DNA of 64,000 nt from Patiria pectinifera (lineage: Eukaryota > Echinodermata > Asteroidea > Valvatida > Asterinidae), in contig CM057140.1 in NCBI GenBank assembly GCA_029964075.1, positions 10,372,643 through 10,436,642 on the forward strand, given 5' to 3'. Below the pieces are notes generated by a model that was not told the DNA's origin, did no database searches, and saw nothing but the letters and a program-made list of their open reading frames with translations. Below, in pieces: positions 20,901-30,685 of this stretch. The position numbers and the translations under genes were made by a program. Every line of letters begins with the position of its first letter. Within the stretch, counting starts at the first letter, position 1.

Positions 20901-23900
20901 TTCACACTAGACAAATCTCGGGGTCGACGCTGGGTTGACGCAGGGTTGAAAACGTGCAGCGTTTCACACTTGAAACTTTCCCACCCCAGCGTCAACCCTA
21001 ACATTGATTTCGCCCCGGTTGGAACTCAACCCTGCCTCAGACCAGGGTTGAGATTTTCAACCCGGGTTGATCTTACCAGGGATCAAAACAGTAGTGACCG
21101 AGCAAAATAACCTCGATTTGCATGAAACAAGTGTGAAACAATGCAGGTTTGAACAAGGGTTTGAAAGATCAAAATCTCAACTCAGGGCGCGGCACTGGGT
21201 TTGCCCAGGGTTGAGTTCAACCCGGGTTGGGAGGCTGTAGTGTGAAAAGGCCTGACGTCAGTTGGACCTTGCTGCGCTGAACCATCAACACCAGTGCATA
21301 AACGGATGAGAGCTACCGTAGTCCCATTGGACAGTGCCACAGTTGTATCCTGCTGCATTCAGTGACCACGGACTCTGAGGCAGTGTGGCCTTGAGACTTT
21401 TGGCCTGATGGATCTTGCTACACTGGGCAGGCTTGTCATTTAGACAAGTGCTGCATGTTGCTGGGTTCGGCAGGTTTTTTTAGCCAAAATACCCTAGGGG
21501 TAAGGGTTAAGAAATAATAACATCTATGAAAGGGTAAAACTCAATATTAACCACAATAATCTGATGTATAAGCGGTGTTGCCCTTGCAGTGCCCATTTCA
21601 ATTGTGGAGATAACTAGGTAGAAGCGAAGCAATTACAGTAATGTGTCCTGCCAAAGGAAACCAACGAATGCTCCATTTGCTAGTCTAGGACCCTCATTCA
21701 AATGTTATGATGGCATTCTTTTACCGAAGTGAAGTGGCATTCTTTTTCCCATTGCACTGAGACTAAAATGACTAAAATGAAGTACACATGTACATCAGTG
21801 AAGGGCAAAAATTCATTTGAAATTTTCATTTTAGCATTGTAAATTATTTTTTTGAATCCAACTCCTAGGCGTATCCTGCACGGCCATTGTGGACAAAGGC
21901 CGAAATATCGTCACTGGTTCCCGTGATGGCACGGCCAGGCTATGGAACTGCGGCAACTCCAAGTGCCTGGCGACCGTTCACAGCATCAAGGGTTTCATCA
22001 ACGCATGCGCCATCGGCGAGGTCCATGATTCCGTCGACCTCGGAACGCCAGGAAAACCACCAGGTGAGGCAAAGATCATTTGAAAAAAAATTCTTTGTTC
22101 ATTATGAAGTTTGAACTGGCAGGTTTCTGTTTGATATCTTGACTTGCTATCATGAGAAGTTGTTTCTTCCACAAGTTGTCTTTACACTGTCTTCACGTAT
22201 GACTTTCGACAAATACCCACTTAAGCAGGGTCGACCTTAACTTTTTTGTTCACTAGCCAGCCGGGCTTCTAAAACAGACTCTTAACTAGCCCGCGGGCAT
22301 TTTCATTAGCCTGCATGTGTTTTTTTTATAGAGTGTCTCATAAACACAACGTGTAAAACATGTAGCAGCGGATACAGCAATTAAACTATTCATAAGATGG
22401 AATTTTGCGTCGGGGTGATGTAAATCAATATCAGGTTTTGCCCTTCATGTACATCAGATTCGAACCAGCCAACCGATCCTGCAAGCTCGGTGGTCGAGTG
22501 GTAAGACGTCTGCACTAGAAAGCAGGAGGTCGTGGGTTCGAGTCCCACCCGAGTGATTTTTTCCAACTTTCACTCGGGAGGTAACACACTGAGTAGATAC
22601 AGTGTTTATACGTCGGCGAAAGGCAAAACCTGAAATTGATTTACATCACCCCGACGCAACATTCCATCTTATGAATAATGTTAAGTAAAGTTAAACTCAT
22701 GGTTGTTTTAGGCTTTCTGTAAATAGAGGCTGCTTGCTTTGACTGTGCGTTGTCATGGGCAAGGAATCGTTACGAGATCTTTAAATTTTCAAATTTTGTT
22801 AAAATCTGAACAGAAAAAAATTTCTCTTTTTTTTATCATAGCGGAGGAGGAGTGTGGTACAGTGGGGAAGATGTTGCTATTAGCAACCGAGGGAGGCGAG
22901 CTGATTGGTGTAGGGCTACATAGCAGGAAAAAGGTGGGTAGCAATATGCGGACGAAAACTATATAGAAATTGTTCCGGAACAGAAGTTATCTCTCTCTGT
23001 GATACCAATCAAGAGGTAATCATAAGCCGAGTGCAAAACATTCAGAGGGGTCCAGGTGTTAGCAAGATTGGACTACAACTTGTTTTTGTCTGATATCTTC
23101 GGGAATTAAAGGTAACATGCAACATTTGCAAACATCAATAACAAAAAAACTACCAAAATATTATGAAATACCTCACTTGACTGCAAGTGAGTGATAGTCT
23201 AGAGCATTCTGTGAAATCATGGCACCTGGTGTGCTGTCATTTTCAAGAAAAGAGGAATTTTTGTATCAATTTCCAATGATGAACGGCTGGAAAAAGTGCC
23301 TTTTTTTCCAAACACTGTTCCCAATTTACCAAATTCGGTTAGTCTACATGTTGTTTGCAATCGGTTACACATCCGTGAACGGGTGCAAGCCAGTTAGTCT
23401 GGTTCCCTGACTTGACAATTTCTCAACATCTATAAATTGCAGCGTTTTGTCTGAAGTAGGGTCAGGGAACCAGACTTACAACAACAGCATTTTGTTTCCT
23501 CGGTTTTTCTAGCATCTATGAACACAAAACTTTAAAACAACAGAGGTTGATGGTTAAATTTGAAATCGTATTTGTACTTTTCCCAGATTTTCCAAGTCGA
23601 GGGTTCGGCAGCTTTCAACTGCTGCGCGTTCCTGGCCAACGACTCGGTGGTTGCCGGGAGCCAAGATGGTTCCATTCACATCGTAGATGTTAGAAATCAC
23701 AGGTGGGCTGTCAAAAATCCTTTGTCATTTTTGTGTTTGAAAAGCTGTATCCTCTCTGAGTGATCCCCATTTGCTATTTCTCCAGTTTGCAGCATTGCTG
23801 ATGTTGCTAGCATCGTGACTTTGGGCGTGATCCCTGGCTACATGGCACATATGGGTTGATGGCTTCTGACTAGCGCCCCGTGAACAAAGACATTGACAAA

Positions 23901-24807
23901 ATGGGCATACGCCAAAATCGGGCTGGATAGCTCAGTTGGTAGAGCACCGGAACGGCAATCCGGAGGTCGCAGCTTCAAACCCTGCTCTAGTCAATCTCTT
24001 TGTTCAACTTTAAAAGTGTTTTCCCTTGAAGATATTTCCTACACATCCTGATAGTGATATGAAGCATAAACTTTCTCCTTCCTGTTGTGAAAACTCCTGA
24101 ACAAAGTACAGTGTTAGTTATCCTACGAGCGCGAGTGGAACACATAATTATGAAGTGTGTCTGTATCAAATATGCCACAAGGGTAAAGATGGGACATAGT
24201 ATAAGATAAGGTCATACGCTGTGATCACATTTAAGCTGTTAACTGATTAGGTGTGCATGCATCAGAAAAATGTGCTCGTCTTAAGATTGTATACGATAAG
24301 CACCATGCAGTATGAACCATGCAGTATGAACCAGTATGAACCAGTATGAACCAGTATGAACCAGTATGAACCAGTATGAACCAGTATGAACCAGTATGAA
24401 CCAGTATGAACCAGTATGAACCAGTATGAACCAGTATGAACCAGTATGAACCAGTATGAACCAGTATGAACCAGTATGAACCAGTATGAACCAGTATGAA
24501 CCAGTATGAACCAGTATGAACCAGTATGAACCAGTATGAACCAGTATGAACCAGAATGAACCAGTATGAACCATGCAATACAGGATAATACAACACCGTC
24601 GTTTCTATGGATCGACTAATCAGGATCAAGTTCAAGTTTGCTTGAAAATAAAACTTTTCACCTTGATGATTTTCTAAATTTTGTATTTTGTACGTAATTT
24701 TCTTGTCTATTTAAATTTCAATAGCCAACCTGCCAAAGTTGTGCAAAAGACGTCCTCTCCCATCCTGTGCATTCAAGCCCACAAGAACGGCTTCATTGCT
24801 GGTACAG
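17946..24807 (+). CDS. PAAF1: PAAF1, proteasomal ATPase-associated factor 1, WD40 protein; 3' end not found
   Basis: Exons: 17946-17992, 18111-18151, 18794-18903, 19610-19699, 19801-19899, 20562-20712, 21869-22063, 22842-22933, 23587-23702, 24725-24807. All have AG acceptors and GT donors and the phases join to 341 codons plus one base. The ATG has A at -3 and G at +4. The N-terminus (LILQSDWNESLW, NEGQAWV) matches the vertebrate start. WD40 blades: ~97-128 (LDISSGGALGVSSDSN, LRIW), ~132-175 (LKGH, CRFFPSGIVVLTGG, VKVWS), ~180-208 (IVTGSRDGTARLW). Later come KMLLLATEGGEL, AFNCCAFLANDSVVAGSQDG and KNGFIAGTG. Human PAAF1 has 392 residues, so about 50-60 are missing at the C-terminus. Family knowledge: binds the base ATPases of the 19S particle and negatively regulates 26S proteasome assembly. 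It starts only a few hundred bases after the WDTC1 poly(A) signals, in the same direction. Confidence 0.94.
18152..18793. other. PAAF1 intron 2, no recognisable element
   Basis: AT-rich intron sequence with no terminal repeats, tRNA-like motifs or coding potential that I can support. Confidence 0.4.
19235..19523 (-). mobile_element. TTAA-family MITE, decayed copy D
   Basis: Reverse-complement relative of 5135-5480: shared blocks include AAGTGACTG, GACTGGCTGTGA, GGTGACTAGCCTGTGTAAAAG and TTGACTGTCTGT. The outer TTAA ends are lost. It lies in PAAF1 intron 3. Confidence 0.6.
20897..21250. mobile_element. MITE with CCTTTTCACACTA ends
   Basis: A perfect 13-base inverted pair (20897-20909 and 21238-21250) bounds a segment rich in CAGGGTTGA and CAACCCTG words and two CAACCCGGGTTG palindromes (about 21058 and 21219). 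It lies in PAAF1 intron 6. The superfamily is not determined. A tRNA-like B box (GGTTCGAGTCC, about 20773) lies just upstream and may be a separate SINE fragment. Confidence 0.65.
22228..22343. mobile_element. Fragment related to the 57516-57924 element
   Basis: GTCGACCTTAACTTTT...CACTAGCCAGCCGGGCTTCT...CTCTTAACTAGCCCGCGGGCATT is close to the reverse complement of the right part of 57516-57924. Truncated copy in PAAF1 intron 7, just upstream of the tRNA-bearing MITE. Confidence 0.55.
22388..22676. mobile_element. MITE carrying a tRNA-like sequence between ~54-bp TIRs
   Basis: The left arm ATTCATAAGATGGAATTTTG... and the right arm (complement ATTCATAAGATGGAATGTTG...) match over about 54 bases with two mismatches. 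Between them, at about 22482-22555, is a tRNA-like sequence with a D-arm region (GGTGGTCGAGTGGTAAGAC), a CTAGAAA anticodon-loop-like segment and a B box (GGTTCGAGTCCC), followed directly by a T6 run that could end Pol III transcription. The anticodon loop has one extra base. It resembles a serine-type tRNA. It lies in PAAF1 intron 7. Confidence 0.75.
23106..23555 (+). mobile_element. Decayed member of the palindrome-bearing TTAA MITE family
   Basis: Begins TTAAAGGTAACATGCAACATTTGC and shares ordered blocks with 28007-28525 (AATCATGGCACCTGGTGTGCTGTCATTTTCAAG; TTACACATCCGTGAACGGGTGCAAGCC; GGGTCAGGGAACCAGACT). Where the other copies carry the palindrome there is only CCAATGATGAACGGCTGG. It lies in PAAF1 intron 8. 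Confidence 0.65.
23760..24015 (+). mobile_element. Composite tRNA-like SINE (copy 2)
   Basis: The body (GTTGCTAGCATCGTGACTTTGG, CCCTGGCTACATGGCACATA, GGCTTCTGACTAGCGCC) precedes a tRNA-like part at 23921-23993. That part folds as acceptor 7 bp, D arm GCTC/GAGC, anticodon stem CCGGA/TCCGG with loop ACGGCAA, and T arm GCAGC-TTCAAAC-CCTGC. The anticodon position reads GGC (Ala type), but base 33 is C instead of the near-universal T and the T stem has a C-C mismatch. It is thus more likely a SINE than a working tRNA. Located in PAAF1 intron 9. Confidence 0.65.
24331..24570. repeat. CCAGTATGAA decamer satellite, 24 units
   Basis: Twenty-three perfect CCAGTATGAA units and one variant (CCAGAATGAA at 24551) in strict 10-base register. 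It lies in PAAF1 intron 9, about 150 bases before exon 10. It sits inside a longer repeat (about 24100-24650) that resembles 61640-61930, so it looks like expansion of a word inside an older element. Open frames on the minus strand are by-products. Confidence 0.95.
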
Positions 24808-24848
24808 GTAAGTCAGTCTATACAATTGTTGGATGTTGCTGTGCCTTA

Positions 24849-25316
24849 CTATGGGTGTGTTCAAGTAGCTGTTCGGGTAAAGGCAGCCACGACAGCCAGG
24901 CTAATTGAACGCTCAGCCGCGGGCCATTGCGATCCTCGTATGATGTCTCTAGCCGTGGCCGTAGCCACTGACAAAACACCCGTTTCGGACTGGGTCTTAG
25001 TTTGAGATTTTACTGCTTTTCAGTCAATTGCTAAACTCAAAACAGTTGAGCTGGAATTATAGCCTCTAAAATCGCAAGGAACTCCTTTAGACTTCAAATA
25101 AAGTTGATTTTTGGGTCCACTTGAGATTTCCGCTGTCCGGCCGCCATATTTGTCCGTTTCCTGGAATGAGCAACGCATCCATGTGACATATTTCCACCAG
25201 TGACTCTGTTCCACGAGCAGGGTCTGTGGTGGCTGACCCGGGTGAGCCCTGAGAATGACTCAGAGCTAATGGAACGGCACAGGGCTCACCCGAGTCGATC
25301 AAAACGAACGCACCCT
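24849..25316. mobile_element. MITE with GGGTGYGTTC ends
   Basis: The left end GGGTGTGTTCAAGTAG and the right end (complement GGGTGCGTTCGTTTTG) are short imperfect inverted repeats. Near the right end a 13-base pair CGGGTGAGCCCTG / CAGGGCTCACCCG (25239-25251 and 25280-25292) could form a hairpin. The element is richer in CpG than its surroundings. It begins about 40 bases after PAAF1 exon 10, in the following intron. Confidence 0.5.
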
Positions 25317-27129
25317 ACATAAAGCACTTCTGAGTACGGAGCAAAATTCAGGCAGTGGCCACATCTCACACATTTCAGTGTGGTTATGGCTACTGTCGTT
25401 GACACATTACAGTCACTCGTCATAGCCGTAGACCCAAATGTCTGATTCTGACAAGGCCTTATCCCTCATCTGTGTCGCAGAACAAGAAGTAATTGCTACA
25501 TTGCTTAATTTAAAGTGTAATTTGTTGCTATTTATTCTTGTATAGGTTTTGCAAATAAATAATTGTTTTCAATAGCATTTTAGACCCTATTACATTTTGA
25601 CCTTTTTTATAATAGCTTTATAATCATTCGTTTTCCCCTACAAATTACAAGTTCCATTCATAAAACATACCAGCAGATTGAAAGAGCGCCCTCAGTAAAC
25701 TCTTTTTGATATCTGATATAACTTTAACGTGATTTGTTCAACTCTTTTCTGAGATAATTTTCATTATATTTTTTGGCAATGGCTGTAGAATGAATATAAT
25801 TAGGTACATTAAGTTCTTTCTTAGGGTTAAATTTAACCCAATGATACAAAATTACATGATGGTATGTAGTTTTTCCAATCTTTCCAAAATAATCCAACTA
25901 GTATGTACAGTACCAATATTCTTCAAAACCATAACCACCTTTTTTTTTAAGAGTGAGAATTTTTGCATTATTGAAGGATGTACAGAATTGGTTGGTTGAC
26001 ATGGAAATAATTGAAAAGTTGAACATGGAGATATTGACCATAGATAAACAGTAAACCGCTCATCAGTAAACTGCCCACTTAGCTTTACAGTGATTCCAAT
26101 ATGTCCAAGTCCCATCAATATATACTTTCTAGCACTTGTCTTAGTAACTCACGTTTTCTTCCTGACGTAGAAAATGTCCTTTATTTCAATAACAGCGTCC
26201 ATAAAATACGCAACCTCAATCCCTGAGCCTTTGTTATGTTCATCCCCTCCAGATTTCCTTTCTGTCGAGCGCCTGTATTCATGAAATTGAACACCACAGC
26301 TCCTATAACCGACAGCATTATCAACCAGAATATCATTTTTGACAGTAACAAAACAATTTCTAGATATTGTTTTCCTTCCATTTGCCCAATATTACCCGTG
26401 GCTCTCCATTAGACTTGTCATTTTTCATTCCACCGACTCTCCCTCCCATCCTAGCAAATTTTTGTTTACCTTTCCCTCCCCCAAATATCCAATTCCTTCT
26501 GTTCAATCAAACCCAATTTATACAGTTTTGTTCCCTTTTCCCTTTGTCCATGTATCCCTCCTTCCCAGTCATTCGACCTTGAAACTGTCATTTCTTGATA
26601 AAGCACCGGCGCATTCCTAGTCATGTTTCATTATTGAGGTTGATTCCCCCTGGCATATTTTTCTTTCTCATTTTACAAAAGAAGAAGAGAGAAAAAAACG
26701 GGGGAATGAACAAAATTGATCGTTGGCCTTCACAGCCGTCAACTGCTAGTATGATTTCATTCCCCCCCCCCCCCAATGCATGTAGCTTTCTTGTCTCGTA
26801 TTAGAGTTAAACATGTAGTTGAATGCTGCGGTCTGTGAAATTCAGGCTATGAAATTTTACCAATCTTGGTGGTTATTTGAATGCCATGGCAACAGTAATG
26901 ATTACAAAATTTGCAATTTTGTTTTTTCCGTCGTAGACTTCTTTTGTCATACTTGACTGCCAATGGTGGAGCGAAATGATTCGTGTATAATTGGAATACG
27001 ACATTCGGTTTATGCATGTAGTGTGTTTAGATACATATCAGGGACTAATTTTATGATGCTGCTTGAATGGCCATGTAATGAATTTTTTGTTTTTTTAAGG
27101 CAATGTTTGAAATGTACCTTTTTGTTCCA
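25317..27129. other. Unassigned stretch downstream of PAAF1 exon 10
   Basis: AT-rich, expected to be PAAF1 intron or downstream sequence. It holds a C-run at about 26762 and a hydrophobic minus-strand ORF (26181-26381) of uncertain meaning. No PAAF1 exon was recognised here. Confidence 0.35.
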
Positions 27130-27654
27130 TTAAAGGGAAGATACAACATTTGCAAACATCACAAAACGAAATGATCGAATTATCACGAAATACCTTACTG
27201 GATTGTTAGGGAATGACAGTCTAAAACATTCTGTAAAATCGTGGCTCCTAGTGTGCTGTCATTTTCAAGAAAAATGGGATTTTTCCAACGCTGGTCGGCC
27301 GACCAGCGTTGGAGAAAACTGGCTTTTTTTCAAAAAGTGCTTCTAATTTTTCGTAATTAGTTATTCCGCGTTTTCTTTGCAATTGATTACACACCTGTGA
27401 AGGGGTACAAGCCTGCTAGACTGATTCTCTGACCTTACAATTCCGCAACGGTTATACATTGCTCTGTTTCATCTTAAGTGGGGTCAGAGAACCAGACTAC
27501 AAGAACATGATTGGTTTTCTTGGTTTTTCCAGCATCTACAAGCCCAAATCGTGAAACAAGTCATTTTAACAATATTTGCCATAACATACTAATCCTCCAA
27601 ATCCATTTGTTTCTGAAACTTGCAGCAAAAGCAAATGTTGTACATTCCCTTTAA
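27130..27654 (+). mobile_element. TTAA MITE with central 28-nt perfect palindrome (copy 1)
   Basis: Ends TTAAAGGGAAGATACAACAT... and ...ATGTTGTACATTCCCTTTAA form TIRs of about 24 bases with two mismatches. At 27285-27312 a perfect palindrome (half-site CCAACGCTGGTCGG, then its complement) sits between T-rich and A-rich flanks. The body includes GGGGTCAGAGAACCAGACTAC and TTACACACCTGTGAAGGGGT. Confidence 0.85.
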
Positions 27655-27679
27655 ATGCTATTTTTTTATCTTCTTATTG

Positions 27680-28010
27680 CCAACGATGGTCGGCCGACCA
27701 TCGTTGGAAAAAAATATACTTTTTTAAAATACTGCCCCCAATTTACCAAATTGAATTAGTCCACGTTTTGTTCGTAATCGGTTACACATCCATGAACGGA
27801 TGCAAGCCATCTAGTCTGGTTCCCTGACCTGACAATTCCCATAAATTGCTCCGTTTCGTCTGAAGTAGGGTCAGGGAACCAGATTTTTTTCCAGCATCCG
27901 TGAACACAAAAACTTTAAACAGGGCAGTGTAACAACAGTTACTATAAAATCCATCAAACTCTCACATCTAACCCCCAAATCAAGCAAACGTTGTACAATA
28001 TTCCCCTTAA
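27680..28010 (+). mobile_element. Palindrome-bearing TTAA MITE, 5'-truncated (copy 2)
   Basis: Starts at the palindrome (27680-27707, half-site CCAACGATGGTCGG with the exact complement following) and runs to TTCCCCTTAA. Its last TTAA (28007-28010) is also the first TTAA of the next copy, so the two lie head to tail sharing one target site. Confidence 0.75.
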
Positions 28011-28525
28011 AGGGAAGATACAACATTTGCAAACATCTCGAAACGAAATGATCAAATAATCACAAAATACCTTACTAGATTGTTAGGGAATGACAGTCTA
28101 AATGCATCCTGTAAAATCGTGGCTCCTGGTGTGTCAACATTTTCAAGGAAAATTGTATTTTTCCAACGCTGGTCGGCCGACCAGCGTTGGAGAAAACTGG
28201 CTTTTTTCAAAAACTGCTTGCAAACTCTTTGCTGCAAAAACTGCAAAAACTATTTGCAATTGATTACACACCTGTGAAGGGGTACAAGCCTGCTAGACTG
28301 ATTCTCTGAACTTACAATTCCCCCAAAGTCTATACATTCTCCGTTTCATCTTAAGTGGGGTCAGGGAACCAGACTACAAGAAAATGAATGATTTTCTTGG
28401 TTTTTCCAGCAACTACAAGCCCAAAACGTGAAACAAGTCATTTTATTTGCTATAACATACTAATCCTCCAAATCCATTTGTTTCTGAAAATTGAAGCAAA
28501 AGCAAATGTTGTACATTCCCCTTAA
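28007..28525 (+). mobile_element. Palindrome-bearing TTAA MITE (copy 3)
   Basis: Full-length relative of 27130-27654: ends TTAAAGGGAAGATACAAC... and ...GTTGTACATTCCCCTTAA, with the palindrome at 28163-28190 identical to that of copy 1 and the same ordered body blocks. Confidence 0.85.
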
Positions 28526-29307
28526 GAGACTCACAGATTTGGACCAGCAAAGTTTTACAATGATTTGACTTTCCCCAAGAATGACTTCGAACCCCCCCCC
28601 CCCAAAAAAAAAGATCTCCAAATTAATTCAGAGTTGCTCTTCTGTTTAATAAAAGGTCGTAATTTTCATCGGTTTTGTGGAACACTGTGTTCGCACAGCT
28701 TTTTCTACAATAGTGATTTCCTTGAGGAAATTGTAGAACTATCACTGTGATTGCTCTATTCTTGTCGCTGTATTTGAGACTGTCCATGGTCCCTTGTTCC
28801 CCGCTAACCTTGGACGAAAACATCCAATAAATTGAGCCGTTTTAAGAAAAAATAAAATCATCAAGGTTCCTTTGAGAAAAAAAAGAAAGAAAGGAAAAAG
28901 CCCTTTTGAAAATCCGACTGAATTAAATTTCTCATTGTTATCCTCCGTAGGGACAGTTTGTGATCTTTTTCACCCAAAAAAAAATCAAAATAAATCAAAT
29001 ATTTGTGGACTGAAAGAAATGAAGAAGAAAAAAGAAAAGAAAAGAAACAATGAAGATATAATCAAGAAGGCAAAGAAGAAAGTTCAAACTTCTTACAAAA
29101 AGGGCAACGAGATTGAATTATTGAGCTCTATTCAGAATTCTTCCACTTAAGGTTAACAGAAGCGAGTCCTTTTATGTCTGAACATTTTTACAAATTCCAT
29201 ACTCGTTTAAATCTTGCTTCACCTTGAGTTTGACTGTTCTTGTTCTCTGATCAAAATGCACATTGATTTCCATATATATATTCAGTTATCTTAAAAAAAA
29301 TTATATA
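28526..29307. other. Low-complexity AT/A-rich stretch
   Basis: Contains poly-C and poly-A runs and a lysine-rich open frame at about 28872-29150 that follows from A-rich composition. A CAATAAA hexamer occurs at about 28827. No gene supported. Confidence 0.4.
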
Positions 29308-29673
29308 AGGCCAAAAAAAAGTCTTCGGTTTCTGGTATGCCCGCGTGTCGCCGTAGCCATGCGCGTCGGCAAAATGAAAAAGTTTTTTTTTTCAATGAAA
29401 GATGTGTCTCAAAACCGCCAAACTCACTGGTTTGACTGGAATCCTGCTGCTGCACAATTTTAACGTGTTTTTAGATGGGTTACGATCAAGAATAAGCTTT
29501 ATGTGGCCTCTCTGGACTCCCATATATTTGCATTTAGTTTAGTCGGGCACCATTTGCAGTCATCAGCCGACATTTGAAGAAGAAAAAAATGGTAAAAAAA
29601 ATTAAAAAGCCGCGTCACAGCACCACTTTTTGGGCAAGCTCCATACCAGAAACCGGAGACTTTTTTTTGGCCT
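29308..29673. mobile_element. MITE with AGGCCAAAAAAAAGTC ends
   Basis: The left end AGGCCAAAAAAAAGTCTTCG and the complement of the right end AGGCCAAAAAAAAGTCTCCG continue as matching inverted repeats through GGTTTCTGGTATG, about 32 bases with one mismatch. The 366-bp element has no ORF of note. Confidence 0.75.
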
Positions 29674-30229
29674 AAAAGAAATTTTTAAAAAGAGATGCGA
29701 GTTTGTGACAAGTCAAGGATGCATCAAAAGCCTTTTAATAATTTATAGCTCTACAGTTCTATTTCAAGGCCAAAGACATATTTTTTGTGTGGAAAAACCA
29801 AATTGGTTTGTCATAATTATAGTTGGAAATTATCTCCTTGTAATGCCCCGAAAACATCTGGCTGCGCATATCATTTACACAATTTACCCGTCCTAGCTAT
29901 AATCCTGTCGGTTTTAGGTTTCGTACAGACGGGGAAACAGAATCCCAGCTTAGTAATGTTCCAAGGTTTTATAAGTGATTCGTTTTTCTGATGCGCATAA
30001 TTCTCGTAAACAATACTTGTAACATGTGTGCTGTGCATACAACATTTGCATACATGATGTGTCGGGCGAGTTCATCGAAGCATAACTTGTTCTTTTTTAT
30101 TTGCTGGTCCACGGTCCTTTTTGAACCTCACTGAATGACTCACCGACTGATTGACTGACTGTCACTTGTTGCTTAGACTTGCATGGTTATTGTTGAAAAA
30201 ATATACTTGGTTGAAAGATAGTAAGGGGA

Positions 30230-30345
30230 CTAAACTCCCTGTGAAAATTCTTTCTGGCAAGCTGTCATTTTGAAGTAATCAACGAAAGAAGGCCTTTCCA
30301 ACGGTGCGTCTTAAGACGCACCGTAGGAAAATTTAAATTAGTAGT
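30230..30345. mobile_element. Fragment with a variant 30-nt palindrome
   Basis: AAGCTGTCATTTTGAAG and TTTCCAACG flank a palindrome at 30298-30327 (half-site CCAACGGTGCGTCTT; one mismatched pair). The setting resembles the palindrome site of the TTAA MITE family, but the palindrome core is different. Confidence 0.4.
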
Positions 30346-30685
30346 TCGTTTTGTAATTCGGCGAAGAGCGCGCAAGCATTGGCACGACACACACGCACCC
30401 CCGGTTGCTTTAATTCGTCGGATCAGTGCGTGACATCACGTAGCTGCAATCGGCTCAGCGAGAACGTGTCTTGGACGCTGAATTCAGGCGCAATTCAAAA
30501 CATGATTCAGCAACCTTTGATTTGAAATTGAGATCCTAGAATGCTGTTTTTCTTGAAATATACAGCTGAAGCTGAGCTGAAACTTCATCAGGTTAGTTGT
30601 TCAGTACCCTTCTTTAGATTTTGAGCACTTTAGTTGCTTCAAACGAACAAAATGCACAAATTACAAATGATGGACTATATCTTTA

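Noticed and set aside
24331-24570. CRISPR-like regular repeat
   Set aside because: The units are directly adjacent with no spacers, and the DNA is eukaryotic.
24231-24635. 134- and 97-codon minus-strand ORFs with a repeated WFILVHTGSY peptide
   Set aside because: Direct consequence of the 10-base CCAGTATGAA satellite; no start context or homology.
28872-29150. 92-codon lysine-rich ORF
   Set aside because: A-rich low-complexity sequence; no splice or homology support.
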